Assembly (NCBI RefSeq): GCF_000003815.2
Contig: NC_049995.1
Span: 15,042,444 to 15,106,443, forward strand
DNA length: 64,000 bases
Direction of reading: 5' to 3'
DNA from: Branchiostoma floridae
Lineage: Eukaryota; Chordata; Leptocardii; Amphioxiformes; Branchiostomatidae
Shown here in pieces: positions 35,721 through 48,208 of this stretch; the stretch's first letter is position 1, and each line of letters starts with the position of its first letter. Made by a program: the position numbers and the translations under genes. Below the pieces are notes generated by a model. It made no database searches. It was not told the DNA's origin and worked only from the letters and a program-made list of their open reading frames with translations.

Positions 35721-36317
35721 TATAAATTAATTATGAATTAGTTGTAAATTATCTATGAATTTTCTATTAATTCTAATGCACGGTCACGACCTACTGCCGA
35801 TGATAACACTCGTGTATGTATCTTATTTATTTGTTGCTATGGAACATGACCATGTTCTTAAGATCAATGAATCGAGAAAGACATCTAGACATAACAATTT
35901 TATGTATGGCAATATAAAATAGATCTATGTAGAAATTTAGTCAAATATATTCTTTTGTTACTTAGCTTGTTATGAGAAGTTGATTTTATTATAGGGGAGG
36001 AGGTCTTAGCTCAAAAGCTACATTACACTTTTCCCCCCTCATGCACCTTTTAATGTATGCATTATGTTTTATGTATAATAAAGTTATCCCTGTACAAATA
36101 AATAAGAATAGAAAAATATCCAGCTGTTTTTCCAGGTCTGGAGACTTGTACGTGCTGTACGTGTGCTTACCGATGAATAAGGCTTTACCCAATAAGGTCA
36201 GTATAACCCATTTATTATTGTTAAATAAGGTCAGTATAACCTATCTATCGTTGTTCTGCTGTAAGAAGACAGATGGTGAATCGGTTAATAGTGCTTTGGT
36301 AACTGTTACGCTAGTTC

Positions 36318-36517
36318 ACCTTTATCCGAGGGGTCACCCTTTTCCGTTGTTTTGAAAAAACAGGGGATAAGGGATATCAAGCCGACGAACAGTGGTTTCA
36401 ACTTGCAATATTTTCAAAATACTGCAGTTTGAATCCACCGTCCGTGGACTTGATATCCCTAAAGGCCCCTATTTTTTAAGCAACGAATATCTATTAGGTT
36501 ACCCCGCGGATAAAGGT
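36318..36517. mobile_element. fold-back MITE (ACCTTTATCCG ends)
   Basis: ACCTTTATCCGAGGGGTCAC is inverted as GGTTACCCCGCGGATAAAGG. The interior GGGATATCAAG pairs with CTTGATATCCC and CGAACAGTGG pairs loosely with CCACCGTCCG. About 200 bp, 100 bp before the start exon of gene C. Confidence 0.7.
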
Positions 36518-36643
36518 TTTTTACTGTTATACCAATTGTGCAGACGATATTCTTTGGTCATTTTAGAGACAGTATAAACGTATTATGGGTTTTACAATAC
36601 GGTGATTCTTTTTCCCCACAGTGACAAAACGTCACAAATCAAG

Positions 36644-39600
36644 ATGGCGGAAGCAACAGAAAAATCACGCCCTCTACCGGGTGGAGCGCCGAGTGCAGTA
36701 AAGGTGAGACGGTCTTGACGGAAATAGAAGTATGGCAAAGCCACAAAATATATGAATGATCAATGATTTTTTACCTTAATAATATATACTAAGGGTGTTA
36801 TTATCTGCTCTTCTATCATCCAAACCATTACCACAACGTGTGTACATATGTGTGTGTGCGCGCTTGATAGTGTGAGATACGAAGTAAGCATGAGGAAAAA
36901 CTGACATCTTTTTCGTCCTACTTTCTTCTGTTCTAACTGCTTTATAAAGAAGAGAATATTTGTGTCCAGTTAGACATTTGTTTGTACCATATAAATAATT
37001 GATTTTTTGTGAAACGGACAGGACAAGTCGATTACGTTTGGTAATAATACATGTATTGACAACACATACATGCTTTTGTCACCAATATTTATCCACAGTC
37101 GGAGGAAACCGACACCGTTGCCGTGAAGCTGGTGTTGGATGGGGAGATTGCGGACGATGTGGTGATCCGCGGGTCATGGGACGACTGGAGCAGAGACTGG
37201 CAGCTAGAAAGGAAGTAACGTATTAAATCACGTAAAAGACGTTTAGATATACTAGTGTGAATCATATGTGGTATAGAGGACAATGTTTCAAATACTAGTA
37301 TAACAGCAAATTGTTATGCGTGAAAGCTTTTGCATGTCAATACTTCAAGCAGTGAGATTGCTTGGTAGGGAAACTCGTATTGACTAAATGCATAGTTGCT
37401 CAATTTGAGTGACACAAGCACTCACCATGAGTTTTCAGTCTCTTCGACGTTAATTAGATTTCTCCTTCAAAGCGCTGAGTTTCATGGAAACCGGAAGTAC
37501 AATGACGTCAGGAGTGAATCAAAAGTGGCGGACGTGCTTTCTTTGTATTGACACATATTTCAAATTGTGGGAGATTTCTTCTGTAGATTGCAACTTCTCC
37601 CGACTTTTACACGTTTCTATCATTCAAGATATGCATCTAATATCGTCATATGTCTTAACGTTCCGTGTTATCATTATTTTCCCTTTCAGCAAGAAAACGT
37701 TAGAGAACCGTTTTTGCCTTGACCTGCCCTGTGGCTACTATGAGTACAAGTACAGAGGAGGAAGGAGATGGTTCTGCGACAAGTCTAAGGTATCATATAA
37801 CTATTTATCGTTAGATGTCTGATGTTAGATTGCTGACGAAGAATCAGTATTTATAATCACACCGATACAAATTACTTCAAATTATTTTCAATTCACCAGT
37901 TGAAATCCCAGTCAGCCTTTGTGACAAGTAGTAAAAACCTTTCTCAGCGACTGAAAAACATGTACACGTACAACAACATTAAAAATCTCCCATTTTCACT
38001 CTCCAAGGTATATATAAGTGATAGATAATGCAAATATGTTTTAAGTGCATAATGTAGACTATAACAAATACATGAAAAAATATGATGTGGCTTTCAAACG
38101 AGTGTTATCTTCACTGTTATCTGTGAATTATGAAGCAAACACATAGAGAAATTCACACTAGTGACTTCAATTCTTGTCTCCGTTTGATTTCAAAATCTTG
38201 TTTTTCAGCCGATGGTACGAAACGCGTTCGGAACGCATAACAATTACATGGAAGTAAAGAAAGTGCCTGAGAGTGCCAGCCCTCTCGTTCAAGGCCTGCG
38301 ATCCAAAGTGGCTCATGCCAATATGAAGATACAGAAAAAGGTGGATCTAGAAATCCTTCCTTCGGGAAAGGATAAAAAACAGGAAGAGATCGCTGTTATG
38401 GATGTAGAAAAGCAATTCCAAGATACCGACGAGTTCGAAACCCTAGAAAACGACCTAGAAGTAAAGAAAGTTTCTGACGACGTGTCTACCAATAAGGTTG
38501 CTCATGTCAGTGTAAGGATAGAAAAGAAAATTGATCTAGAAACCGTTGATATTGAAGAGCCTGGATCGAAATTAGAGTATGAAACGAAAAGGCAGGATGA
38601 AACATCTCAAGACAAAAAGAAGACACAAGAGAGCGTTGACGTAGAAATCCTTAAAGCGTCAGAATGCAGTGCACAAACCGGACAAGAAACAGAGGCCACA
38701 AAGCCTGTCCATGGTACTAAAGAGGGGTCCACAGTCAGCGATCCAAGTCTTGCGTTAGTGCAAACGGAAAAGGATGATATTGTTTTTATCAGCAACGATA
38801 GAAAGTCTGATATCAAAGCTCTAATAGAAACAGCAAAACAAGATGTTAATGAAATGGAGGCTGCGTTATACAACATGGCGGTTCTACACGCTGACATGGT
38901 CGAATATAAAAGCGTTCTACAAACTGTCGAGAAATCAGAGGAAGAGGGTGATCTCGATGCAACAGGAAAAATTGTATCTGCTGGACGTATCCATCAAGAT
39001 TTAAAGAAGAATTTGGAAGAAGAAGCTTCCAAAGAAAAAGTGCCACTATCAGAAAATGAAGGACAAACGTCAGTCACAGATTCTACCGAAAGGACTGAAC
39101 AGAAAGCCTACACCGAGACATCAGAACTAGACAAGATAACTGAAAAGCCTGTGCATCCGAGAGAAGACCTAGATTTCGCAATAATACCGCTACCGGATGA
39201 GAAAGATGATGCAACCGTACAAGACATCTGTGGAGGGTTAGACGAGAGGGTTTGCCCTGAGATGACCTCCCCGACGTCAGCAACAAGCAGCAGCAATGGT
39301 TGGATCGTTGTTGACGAGTTAGAAGACGAAGCCACACCTCATGCATCAGTACAACATGAAAGCGTTGAGGAGGTTATCCAACACGCGGATGAAATATTGG
39401 AAGAGATTTCCATAACAGAGACAACGACAGACGAAACAATTGTGGCTACCCAAGGCATTGCTTATAAGGTTCAAGACACATGCGTTATCGAAACAACTCC
39501 GTCAGACAAAACGACTGAGAATGGTAATGAAATGTTGAAAGAGAGTTCTACTACAGAAGCGCCATTAGACGAAACAGTTATGACTACCGAGGATGTAGTT

Positions 39601-42600
39601 GACAATCTTCAAGACACAGCAACCGGTGAAGCACCATCTTCAGAGAACACAGTGAAGATTGCCGACATAAAGATGGTGGAGCAGATGGAAGATATGACCG
39701 CTACTGAAGCATCATCAACACTAGAGGAAAGAGTGAAAGACGTTGCTCCAGCGGTTGGAGGTACTGAAGTGAAGCTGGTGTGGAAGGGAGAGAGCAGAGG
39801 AGTTCTGTATGTACAGGGTTCATGGGACGGATGGAGACAAGCTCATAAACTTACCAAGAGGTGAGGCCTTGTCTATATTGTAAGGCTTCTCTCTCTCCCT
39901 CTTCCCATCTCTCCTCCCTCTCTCTCCCTATCTCTTTCTCTGTATCTACATGTATCTCTATGTTACAAAATGATATAGATAGACAGATAGCTCATCCTGG
40001 ACAATCAAAACAAAAATGCATGCAATGTGTTTTGTTTTTTCTTTTGCAGTGAAGGAGAGGTGCAGAGTGTTACCCTGACGTTGCCGGTGGGTCTCCACGA
40101 GTATAAGTTCCGAACTGGGAACAACTGGTTCCATGACGAGACAAAGGTACATGTAACTTGTTCTAGTAAAGACTAGTCTTAATTGAGAAAATTTTCATTT
40201 TGAATCTGTTAATTATTCCTTTCTAAGTAAAAAAATGACACATTAAAGCTTATTAATTCAAGATTGTTTCTTACAGCCAACCATGCTGAACGCGTTTCGC
40301 ACGCTCAACAACATACTTCAAGTGTCGGGAGAAACTTCTGAAGAGACTATCTCCTTAGAAGTGACCATGCCAGACGATACACTGGAAGCAACCGATCTGT
40401 GTACGAAAGAGAACAACGATTTCACAAAAGCTCCAACGTTAGCTGAAACAACAGGGGACGTTGTCTCGGCTATGGTCGTCATGGAAGACAAAATGTCCTC
40501 TCAAAAGCCTGTTTCAGACGGTGTGCATCAGAAAGACAACATGGATTTCTCCATGCTACAGGGAGAAAAAGCTGATGCTACCGTTCAAGACGTAATAGAA
40601 GAGTCTGGGGAGAATATTACCGCTGAATTGAAACCAGCGGAAGACCCAACTTCAACCGACTCGGAGAACAACGGTTGGACAGTTGTTGATAACTCAGAAG
40701 ACGAAGCTACAACTAAACCACCAGAATCACATGAAAGCGTTCAAAAGCTTATCCAAGAGGAGGTTGAAATGTTCGAGATTTCCATTACAGAAACAGACGA
40801 AACAGTTATGGGTAGCCAAGATGTTGTTGACAAGATTCAAGATACAGCTATTTCTGCAAAACCACCAACAGACAAAACAACCGAAAAAGATGAAATGTTT
40901 GAAGACATTTCTATGATGCCAACAGAGAAAATGGCTATGGATGCTCAAGATATTACTGTCAAGATTCAACACAAAACTATCTCCGAAACAACACCACTAG
41001 ACCAACCAACTGACAAGGCCTCTATAAGCATTGTGGAGATGATAGAAGATATGGCCGCCATTGAAATACTACCACTAGAGGAAGCAGACGTTGTTCTAGG
41101 TGGCGCTCAGGTGACAGAAGAAACGTGTACCGTTTCCACATCATCTCCAGTGAATATGACTGAAATTGGGTCATCAGAAGTAGCGGAAAAGTCAGTGAAC
41201 ACAACTAAAGGCGAAACAAAAGCCCCTGTCGAGACTGCAGGTGTTGAAGCGCCCATCGCAAGGATGTCAGACGAAATGGCTAAAGTTGCAGTTTCGTCAG
41301 CTTTGAAAATATCTGGGAAACTGTCACCAGAAATTCTGGCATCTAAAACAAGTGACACAATGGTCCCTGTCGAAGCTGCAGAGGTTGTACCGACCACCAC
41401 TAAGATGTCAGAAGAAACGGATAAAGTTGCAACGTCATCAGCAGCCAACATGCCTGCGAAACAGTTACCTGAAATTCTGGAAACTACTGCAAGCAAAACA
41501 ATGGATCCTGTTGAAACCGCAGGTATTGAAACGACCATCGCCAAGATGTCGGAAGAAATGGCTAAAGTTACTATTACATCTTCTGCAGTCGAGATGTCTG
41601 CGAAACCGTTATCGAAACATGCCGACACAAGTACAACCGAAGCGGCTGAAACGGCAGCGGTTGGGGGTATTGAAGTGAAGCTGACGTGGAACGGGGAGAC
41701 CAGAGATGATGTGTTTGTACAAGGGTCATGGGATGGATGGAGACAGTCTTATAACCTAACCACTGGGTGAGGCATTGTCTATATTGTAATGTATCTCTCT
41801 CTCTTCCTCTCTGCCCCCTCTCTCCCTCTCTCTAGCCCTCTATATTTCACTGTATCTGTCCATCAATATATCTATCTACATTATGAAATGATATCTATAG
41901 ATTGATAGATAGATAAGTCACTCCTGATGTACTTCAAATATTTTGTCGTAATGTTGGCCATCATGTAACTATTTCTCATTCTGGATGATCAAAAAAGTAA
42001 TACAATGTGTGTGTTTTTCTTTTGCAGCGAAGGAGGGCAGAGTGTTACCCTGACACTGCCCGTGGGTCTCCACGAGTATAAGTTCCGAGTCGGGAACAGC
42101 TGGTTCCATGACGAGACAAAGGTACAAGTAACTTGTTTTTGAAAAGACGACATTTCTAACTTGAGACAAATCATACTGATAATAATTAAGAGTCTGGTAA
42201 CTCACCTCACCTCACCTCACCTCACCTAGTTCCATCCTCATCTGGAGGGTCGGAGACCATGGTTGCCTCTGTCTGTTACCTTCTCTTTTCTTAAATTTTG
42301 ATAAATTGAAGATAAAATAGTTTTGTTTTATTCAAATTCATTTAATATTGTTTCTTGCAGCCAACTATGCTGAACGCGTTTCGCACACTAAATAACACAC
42401 TTAAAGTGCCGGGAGAAACTTCTGAAGAGATCATCATGCCCTCTGAAGTGATGTCAGACAAAGCACTGGAGGCACCCGCCTTGTGTTTGGAAGAGAACAA
42501 CGACTTCATAAAAGCCCCAACGTCTGAAGAGACTACCCCCTTAGAGGTGGCCATGTCAGATGCACCACTTGACATGCCCACCTCATGTATAGAAGAGAAC

Positions 42601-44754
42601 AACGACTTTACAAAAGCTGCAACGTTACAAGTAACAATAGAGGACGTTGTCGATGATATGGTCGCCATGGAAGACAAAAAGCCTGTTTCAAACAGAGCGC
42701 ATCAGACAGATGAGATAGATTCGTCAATGGCAACTCTACAGGATGAGGATGACCTTGCAGCCATTAACCCTCAAACCACCGTAGCTTTTTTGTGACGTAG
42801 ATTACCGTATGGGGTCAAAACTGACCCCAAAACGTTTTGTACAAATACAGTTTTTTGTGTGAATCTTTTTGTGATTTGTATATATGTATAGTTTCATTAA
42901 TCTATGTGGGACAATCTGACATGATTAGGTGAGAATACTTCTAGCTCATTATCATAATTTATGCAAAAGATCATGAGGACCACATTTTTCACCAACGCTA
43001 TTCAGACCGGGAAGGAGGTTTTTGATGCCCGTACAAGCTTCAATGCCATATAGTGCCTGAATGGCTTATGATAGGGCCACCAAACTTGGTAACTTTTTAG
43101 AAAATGTTGATAGCAAACATTTTCAGGGAACAAAGTATGTTCATCATTTTTCATGTTGCCATGGCAACGGAGTTCTGACAGAAATATTTATTACGAAATT
43201 CTCTAATTTTGTATCAAACATTTTAGTTTTAAGGTTTTCTTGGCAAATAACAATTGTTTATCACATCTTATAAATTCAACATAAATTTCAGGACTCAATA
43301 TTCATAATTTATGCTAATTTGATTACGTCATCAGTCAAAATCCAAGATGGCGGCCGATATTACCTAGATGACGTCATAATGTCGTCATATGACATGAAAA
43401 TGGCACAAAAGTTGGTACAATAATTTTGGCTTACATGTACATCATTCTCTGAAAATTTCGTGATCCTACAAGAAGTAGTTTAGGTGTGGGTCGCAAAAGT
43501 TTGTTTAAATAAACGCTGGGGTCAGTTTTGACCCCACTGGACCATGTATAAACTTTCGAGGATAACTTAATCAACAATGAGTCAATCTCGGTAAAAACGT
43601 ATAAGAAGTTAATGGACATACATACAAACAAACTCCTGGAAGGAAATTTGTTTTCGACAAGAAATGACATAATGGCACACATTGATATGTGCCTGGGGTC
43701 AGTTTTGACCCCATACGGTGGTTTGAGGGTTAATGACATTATGGAAGAGTCAAAAGAGAATATTACCGCTGAATTGAAACCGGCGGAGGACCCAACGTCA
43801 ACCGAGTCGGAGAGCAATGGTTGGAGGGTTGTCGGTAATTCAGAAAACGAAGACACCACCAAAGCACCAATATCCGTTGAACCTAAAAGCGTTAAAACAG
43901 CTATCCAAGAGGAGGCTAAAATGTTTGAAGAGCTTTCTATTACAGAAACGTCTCACGACGAAACAGTTATGGCTACCCAAGACATTGCTGACAAGATTCA
44001 AGATACAGCTATTTCTGAAACAGTCACAGAAGACACAGCAACTGAGAAAGATGAAATGTCCGAAGAGAGTTCTATTACAAAAACGGACGAAACAATTATG
44101 GCTACCCAAGACATTACTGACAAGATTCAAGATACAGCTATTTGTGAACCAGTCACAGAAGACACAACAACGGAGAAAGATGAAATGTTTGACAAGAGTT
44201 CTATTACAAAAACGGACGAAACAGTTATGGCGACCCAAGACATTGCTGACAAGATTCAAGAACCAACTATCTCCGAAACACCTCCACCAGACAAAACAAC
44301 CGAGAAAGATGCAATTTTAGAAGCGATTTCTATGAACGAAGTGGATTCTACTACAAGCGAAATAACAGCCGCTGCCGAAACTGCGGAGGTTGAAGAGGCC
44401 GTCACTGGGATGTCTGAAGAAATGGCTAAAGTTACAACATCATCTGCAGTCGAGATGTCGACGAAATCTTTATCAGAACATGCCGATACTACTACAAGCG
44501 TAGCCGAAACGACAGCGGTCGGGGGTACTGAAGTGAGGCTGGTGTGGAAGGGAGAGGTCAGAGGAGATGTATTTGTGCAAGGGTCATGGGACGGATGGAG
44601 ACAATCATATAAACTAAACAAGAGGTAATGTGTTGTCTGTATTTTAGTCTCTATCTCTCTCTCCCTTCCTGCTTCCTCTCTCTCTCTCTCTGTGTCTCTC
44701 CCTCTCTATCTATCTATCTATCTATATCTATCTATCTATCTATCTATCTATATA

Positions 44755-44785
<31 letters not shown>

Positions 44786-44788
44786 ATC

Positions 44789-44857
<69 letters not shown>

Positions 44858-47800
44858 ATCTATCTATTTATCTAACTATATCTATCTATCTATCTATATC
44901 TATTTATCTATCTATATCTATCTATCTATCTATATCTATCTATCTATCTATCTATATCTATCTATATCTATCTATGTATCTATATCTATCTATCTATCTA
45001 TCTATCTATCCAAGAATTGATCGTGTCTATTGTCTCTTTTATTGACGGAAGACTGGTTAACTCAAAATGTGGTGTGCAGGCCCAAATAAGAATTATACAG
45101 TCGCAGGAGAATCATGAAAAGGTAACAATGTCGGTCCATGTGTTTCTTCTGTAGTGTAAACGGAGAGCACAGTGTGACCCTGACACTACCGGTGGGTCTC
45201 CACGAGTACAAGTTCCGAACTGGGGACAGCCGGTTCTATGACGAGACAAAGGTATTTTTATAAGACAATTAAACAATTCCGAAAATAGTTTCATCAGGTT
45301 GGTAGAATATAGGATGAAGGAGAATTCTTATTTCACAACCAGTGGGTACTTACATTGCTGACGTTTCGATGTCTCTCAGATACCTTCGTCAGAGCTTCTC
45401 AAAAGGTTCTCAGAAGCTGTGGCGAAGGTGTCTGAGAGACATCGAAACGTCAGCAATATAAGTCCCCACTGGTTGTGTAATAAGAATTCTCATTCACCCA
45501 AAACAGTTATGGGTCTATTAGCTTTTCTATTTCTTACCGCATCTATTATTCATTCGCATCCAGCTATTTATCTATATTTATCAATCTGTACTCTCTCTCC
45601 CTCTTTCTCTCTCAGAAAGAGGGGGATCGGGAAATAGATAAAAGAGAGGGCAGATAGATACATGTACTAGATATATTTCTTTCTTTGTTTCTTTCAGCCG
45701 GCTATGCTAAACGTGTTTGTGACACTAAATAACATACTTCAAGTGCAAGCACTACCAGAAAGAGCAATGAAAGTCGTACCAAACATTGAAAACAAGTCAA
45801 ACGAAGAACTTGTCAACGAAGCAGCACAACCAATGAAGGCACCTCCGCTTGAGGCTCTACCTGATGTTCATGAAAAAGTGAAAAGTAGCAATTTCAATGA
45901 AACTACAGAAGTTACCGAAACAGATGAGCAAACCGTTGCTAACATGATGAAAAAACTCATTACAACAACAGCAACAGTAAACGAATCAGTTGAAGGGGTC
46001 GAAAAGCCAAAAGAGAAAACCACACTACCAGACAAAACAGACGAAAAGATGGCCCATGATATAATGGAGACCTTAGAACAAATGGAACATGTTGTAACAA
46101 CGATAACTACAGTCGAAGCAGCTGGAAGTGTTTCCTCAGACACAGATCAGATGTTGAAAGTGATCAGCCATACAGACAAAACGCTGCCAGACGAAATGGA
46201 CGGGGGTGTTATAGCATGCAAAGATGACACGCCACGAGAGAATATTTGCACCAAACTAACACCGGACGAGACTACTGTCCGAACAGAGCAGCCTGAACCA
46301 AAGACTCTCACCGAAACAACGTCTGCAGTCGAGGCAGCTGAAGAGGTTCTCCACGATACAGAAAAAGCGTCAGAAGAGCTTACCTCCTACACAACACTGC
46401 AGGACGAAATAGAGAAGAGTTCTGAACCTTTCGATAGTGAGAAATCAGGAGAGAAAAGTTGCCCTGAAACACCAACAGACGGAGCACCTAGTGACGCGAC
46501 TGACACTGACAACATTATCAAGACGGAAGATGGATCTTCCATTGAAATACCAGCACCAGACGTATCCGTTGAGATGACACCCGCACACGAGATGCAGAGT
46601 GCTGTGGATCATGCTGCTGCAGAAACCTCACAAGACAAAACGCAAGACGAGACAGTTTCTCAAAAAGAGGAAACGTCTTACGATAACGATGACTCTACAG
46701 AACCACTAGAAGAAAAGCTAGAGAATACAACAGTAGATTCCTTAAATCACAATACGAAAGATGAAACACCACCCTCTAACGAAACAGTCGACGAGGCACC
46801 AACTGACAAAGACAAGAAGCTAGAGGATGCAGCACAAAAGGAGACACATGTCTCTAACGAAACGGCCAGCAATTCACACGAACAGATGGCGGACAAGATA
46901 GCAGATACAGCTCTCACTCAAACACCATATCCAGAACTTAGAGTGGAGAAGCTGAGAGATACGGCTACCATTGAAGGACTACCAGAGAAAACGTGGGTGA
47001 GGATAGCTCTGCACGACTATGCTCACATCAAGCTTCTGTGGAAGGGAGAAGGCAACGGTGGTGATCTTTACGTACAGGGGTCATGGGACGGGTGGAGACG
47101 GTCTCACAAGCTGAAGAGGGGGTAAGATAACGTATTTGCTTTTGTATTGAATGCTTGAGTTTTCATAAACACTGTTTTTGTATACTGAGTTATCTGGGTG
47201 ACAATGTTTTTATCGTTGTAGCCGACACAAGCATGTGATCTTGCATTTTTAGTAGACAAAAACAAAAACAACTTTAGACAAAACAAGTAAAATTAACTTG
47301 TTGTTGATGAAAAAAAATAACTATCTCAATAGGAACAATAAAACAACACTCTTAAGAAACTAAGGGGCAAAGTCTAACTTTGCCCTTAACAACATGCTCA
47401 TATTACCAAATGCACACGCACACTACGTTAACTAGCGAGAAATACACGATATTTTCCCAGCCTTTACTTACCGTTCAACTATGTTCCTTGAATGTGTTTT
47501 CTATCCCGTAGAGAGTACAGCGTGACACTAAAGCTACCTACCGGTCTACACGAGTACAAGTTCCGGATCGGGAACAACTGGTTTCACGACAACTCGAAGG
47601 TGAGACCATCTGAGTAAACACGTCTAACTTGACTACGAGCCAGTCACATTCTCCAGAACGACGCGGCTGCTATTTGTTTTCACCAACCATCTGTTTCAAA
47701 AATGTTTAAAAAGACCCAAACTTATTGCAAGGGCGACGGTGTAACCGTTACTAGACAAAAATGTTGGTTAGCACACTTTGTCATCATAGAAAGCGATGTA

Positions 47801-48208
47801 AACTAGTCATTTGTTACATAGAACCCTTTACCATTGTTATGTATAAGCAACCACGTAGATATTAGTCTTGATGTTCTGTACATGTATTACACCCGAACTT
47901 GCCATACCCGTACAATTGTTGCGCAATAAAGATTGATTGATTGATTGATTGATTGATTGTAAACGCTTTAAACCCCTCTATCAAAAGAAATACATAATAT
48001 NNNNNNNNNNNNNNNNNNNNNNNNNNNNNNNNNNNNNNNNNNNNNNNNNNNNNNNNNNNNNNNNNNNNNNNNNNNNNNNNNNNNNNNNNNNNNNNNNNNN
48101 CTGACGTTACGTTCCATTACTTCTTTTCTTTATTGTTCTCTGCAGACGACAGTGGCCAACTGTTTTAACACGCTGAACAACGTGATCAACGTTACCATGA
48201 CTACCTGA
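36644..48208 (+). CDS. gene C: five CBM48 modules with LIR-bearing linkers, interrupted by a transposon
   Basis: Exons 36644-36703 (MAEATEKSRPL), 37099-37214, 37690-37789, 38209-39860, 40050-40146, 40277-41766, 42028-42121, 42361-44624 (holding a 966-bp insertion), 45155-45251, 45698-47121, 47512-47599 and 48146-48208 splice in phase to about 2192 residues without the insertion. Module signatures in order: 1 GSWDDW/YEYKY/RWFCD/FGTHNN; 2 GSWDGW/HEYKF/NWFHD/FRTLNN; 3 GSWDGW/HEYKF/SWFHD/FRTLNN; 4 GSWDGW/HEYKF/SRFYD/FVTLNN; 5 GSWDGW/HEYKF/NWFHD/FNTLNN. Linkers of 300-450 residues are acidic and Thr-rich. The first three carry W-x-V-V motifs (39301, 40676, 43821). Read literally, translation stops at 42793-42795 inside the insertion. 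Expected role: multivalent glycogen binding. There is an assembly gap in the last intron. Confidence 0.78.
42768..43729. mobile_element. piggyBac-like MITE inserted in a coding exon of gene C
   Basis: TTAA lies on both sides (42764-42767 and 43730-43733). The inverted ends are CCCTCAAACCACCGTA and TACGGTGGTTTGAGGG, followed by GGGGTCAAAACTGACCCC-type palindromes. The 962-bp element has no transposase. Its interior (TTGCCATGGCAAC, CAAGATGGCGG, TGACGTCATAATG) matches the larger intronic element at 55237-56816. Confidence 0.85.
43960..44300 (+). repeat. 38-40-residue linker repeats (gene C, third linker)
   Basis: Three tandem copies of TVMATQDIADKIQDTAISE plus T-EKDEM--ESSITKTDE start near 43966, 44092 and 44218. 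Looser copies occur in the earlier linkers at about 39430-39640 and 40800-41010, so the linker itself was duplicated with the modules. Confidence 0.75.
44690..45010 (+). repeat. (TCTA)n microsatellite
   Basis: About 320 bp of TCTA units with occasional TATC and TTTA variants, in the intron between the 'a' and 'b' exons of gene C module 4. Shorter CT-rich and (GATA)-type tracts sit at the same position in the introns at 39890 and 41800, so the array grew in a duplicated intron. Confidence 0.95.
45285..45490. mobile_element. fold-back MITE copy (CACAACCA family)
   Basis: GTTTCATCAGGTTGGTAGAA, then CACAACCAGTGGGTACTTAC...GACGTTTCGATGTCTCTCAG, is mirrored by GAGAGACATCGAAACGTCAG and CCACTGGTTGTG. 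Intronic in gene C. Confidence 0.7.
47860..47965 (+). mobile_element. retroposon 3' end with (TTGA)n tail
   Basis: ATTGTTGCGCAATAAAGATT is followed by TTGATTGA repeats; compare 20500-20620. Intronic in gene C. Confidence 0.5.
48001..48100. other. assembly gap
   Basis: Exactly 100 N, in the last intron of gene C between the 'b' and 'c' exons of module 5. The real length is unknown, so an additional module could be hidden here. Confidence 0.99.

Noticed and set aside
44628-45045. Open frames of 117-130 residues rich in Ile, Tyr, Leu and Ser
   Set aside because: Direct translations of the (TCTA)n microsatellite.
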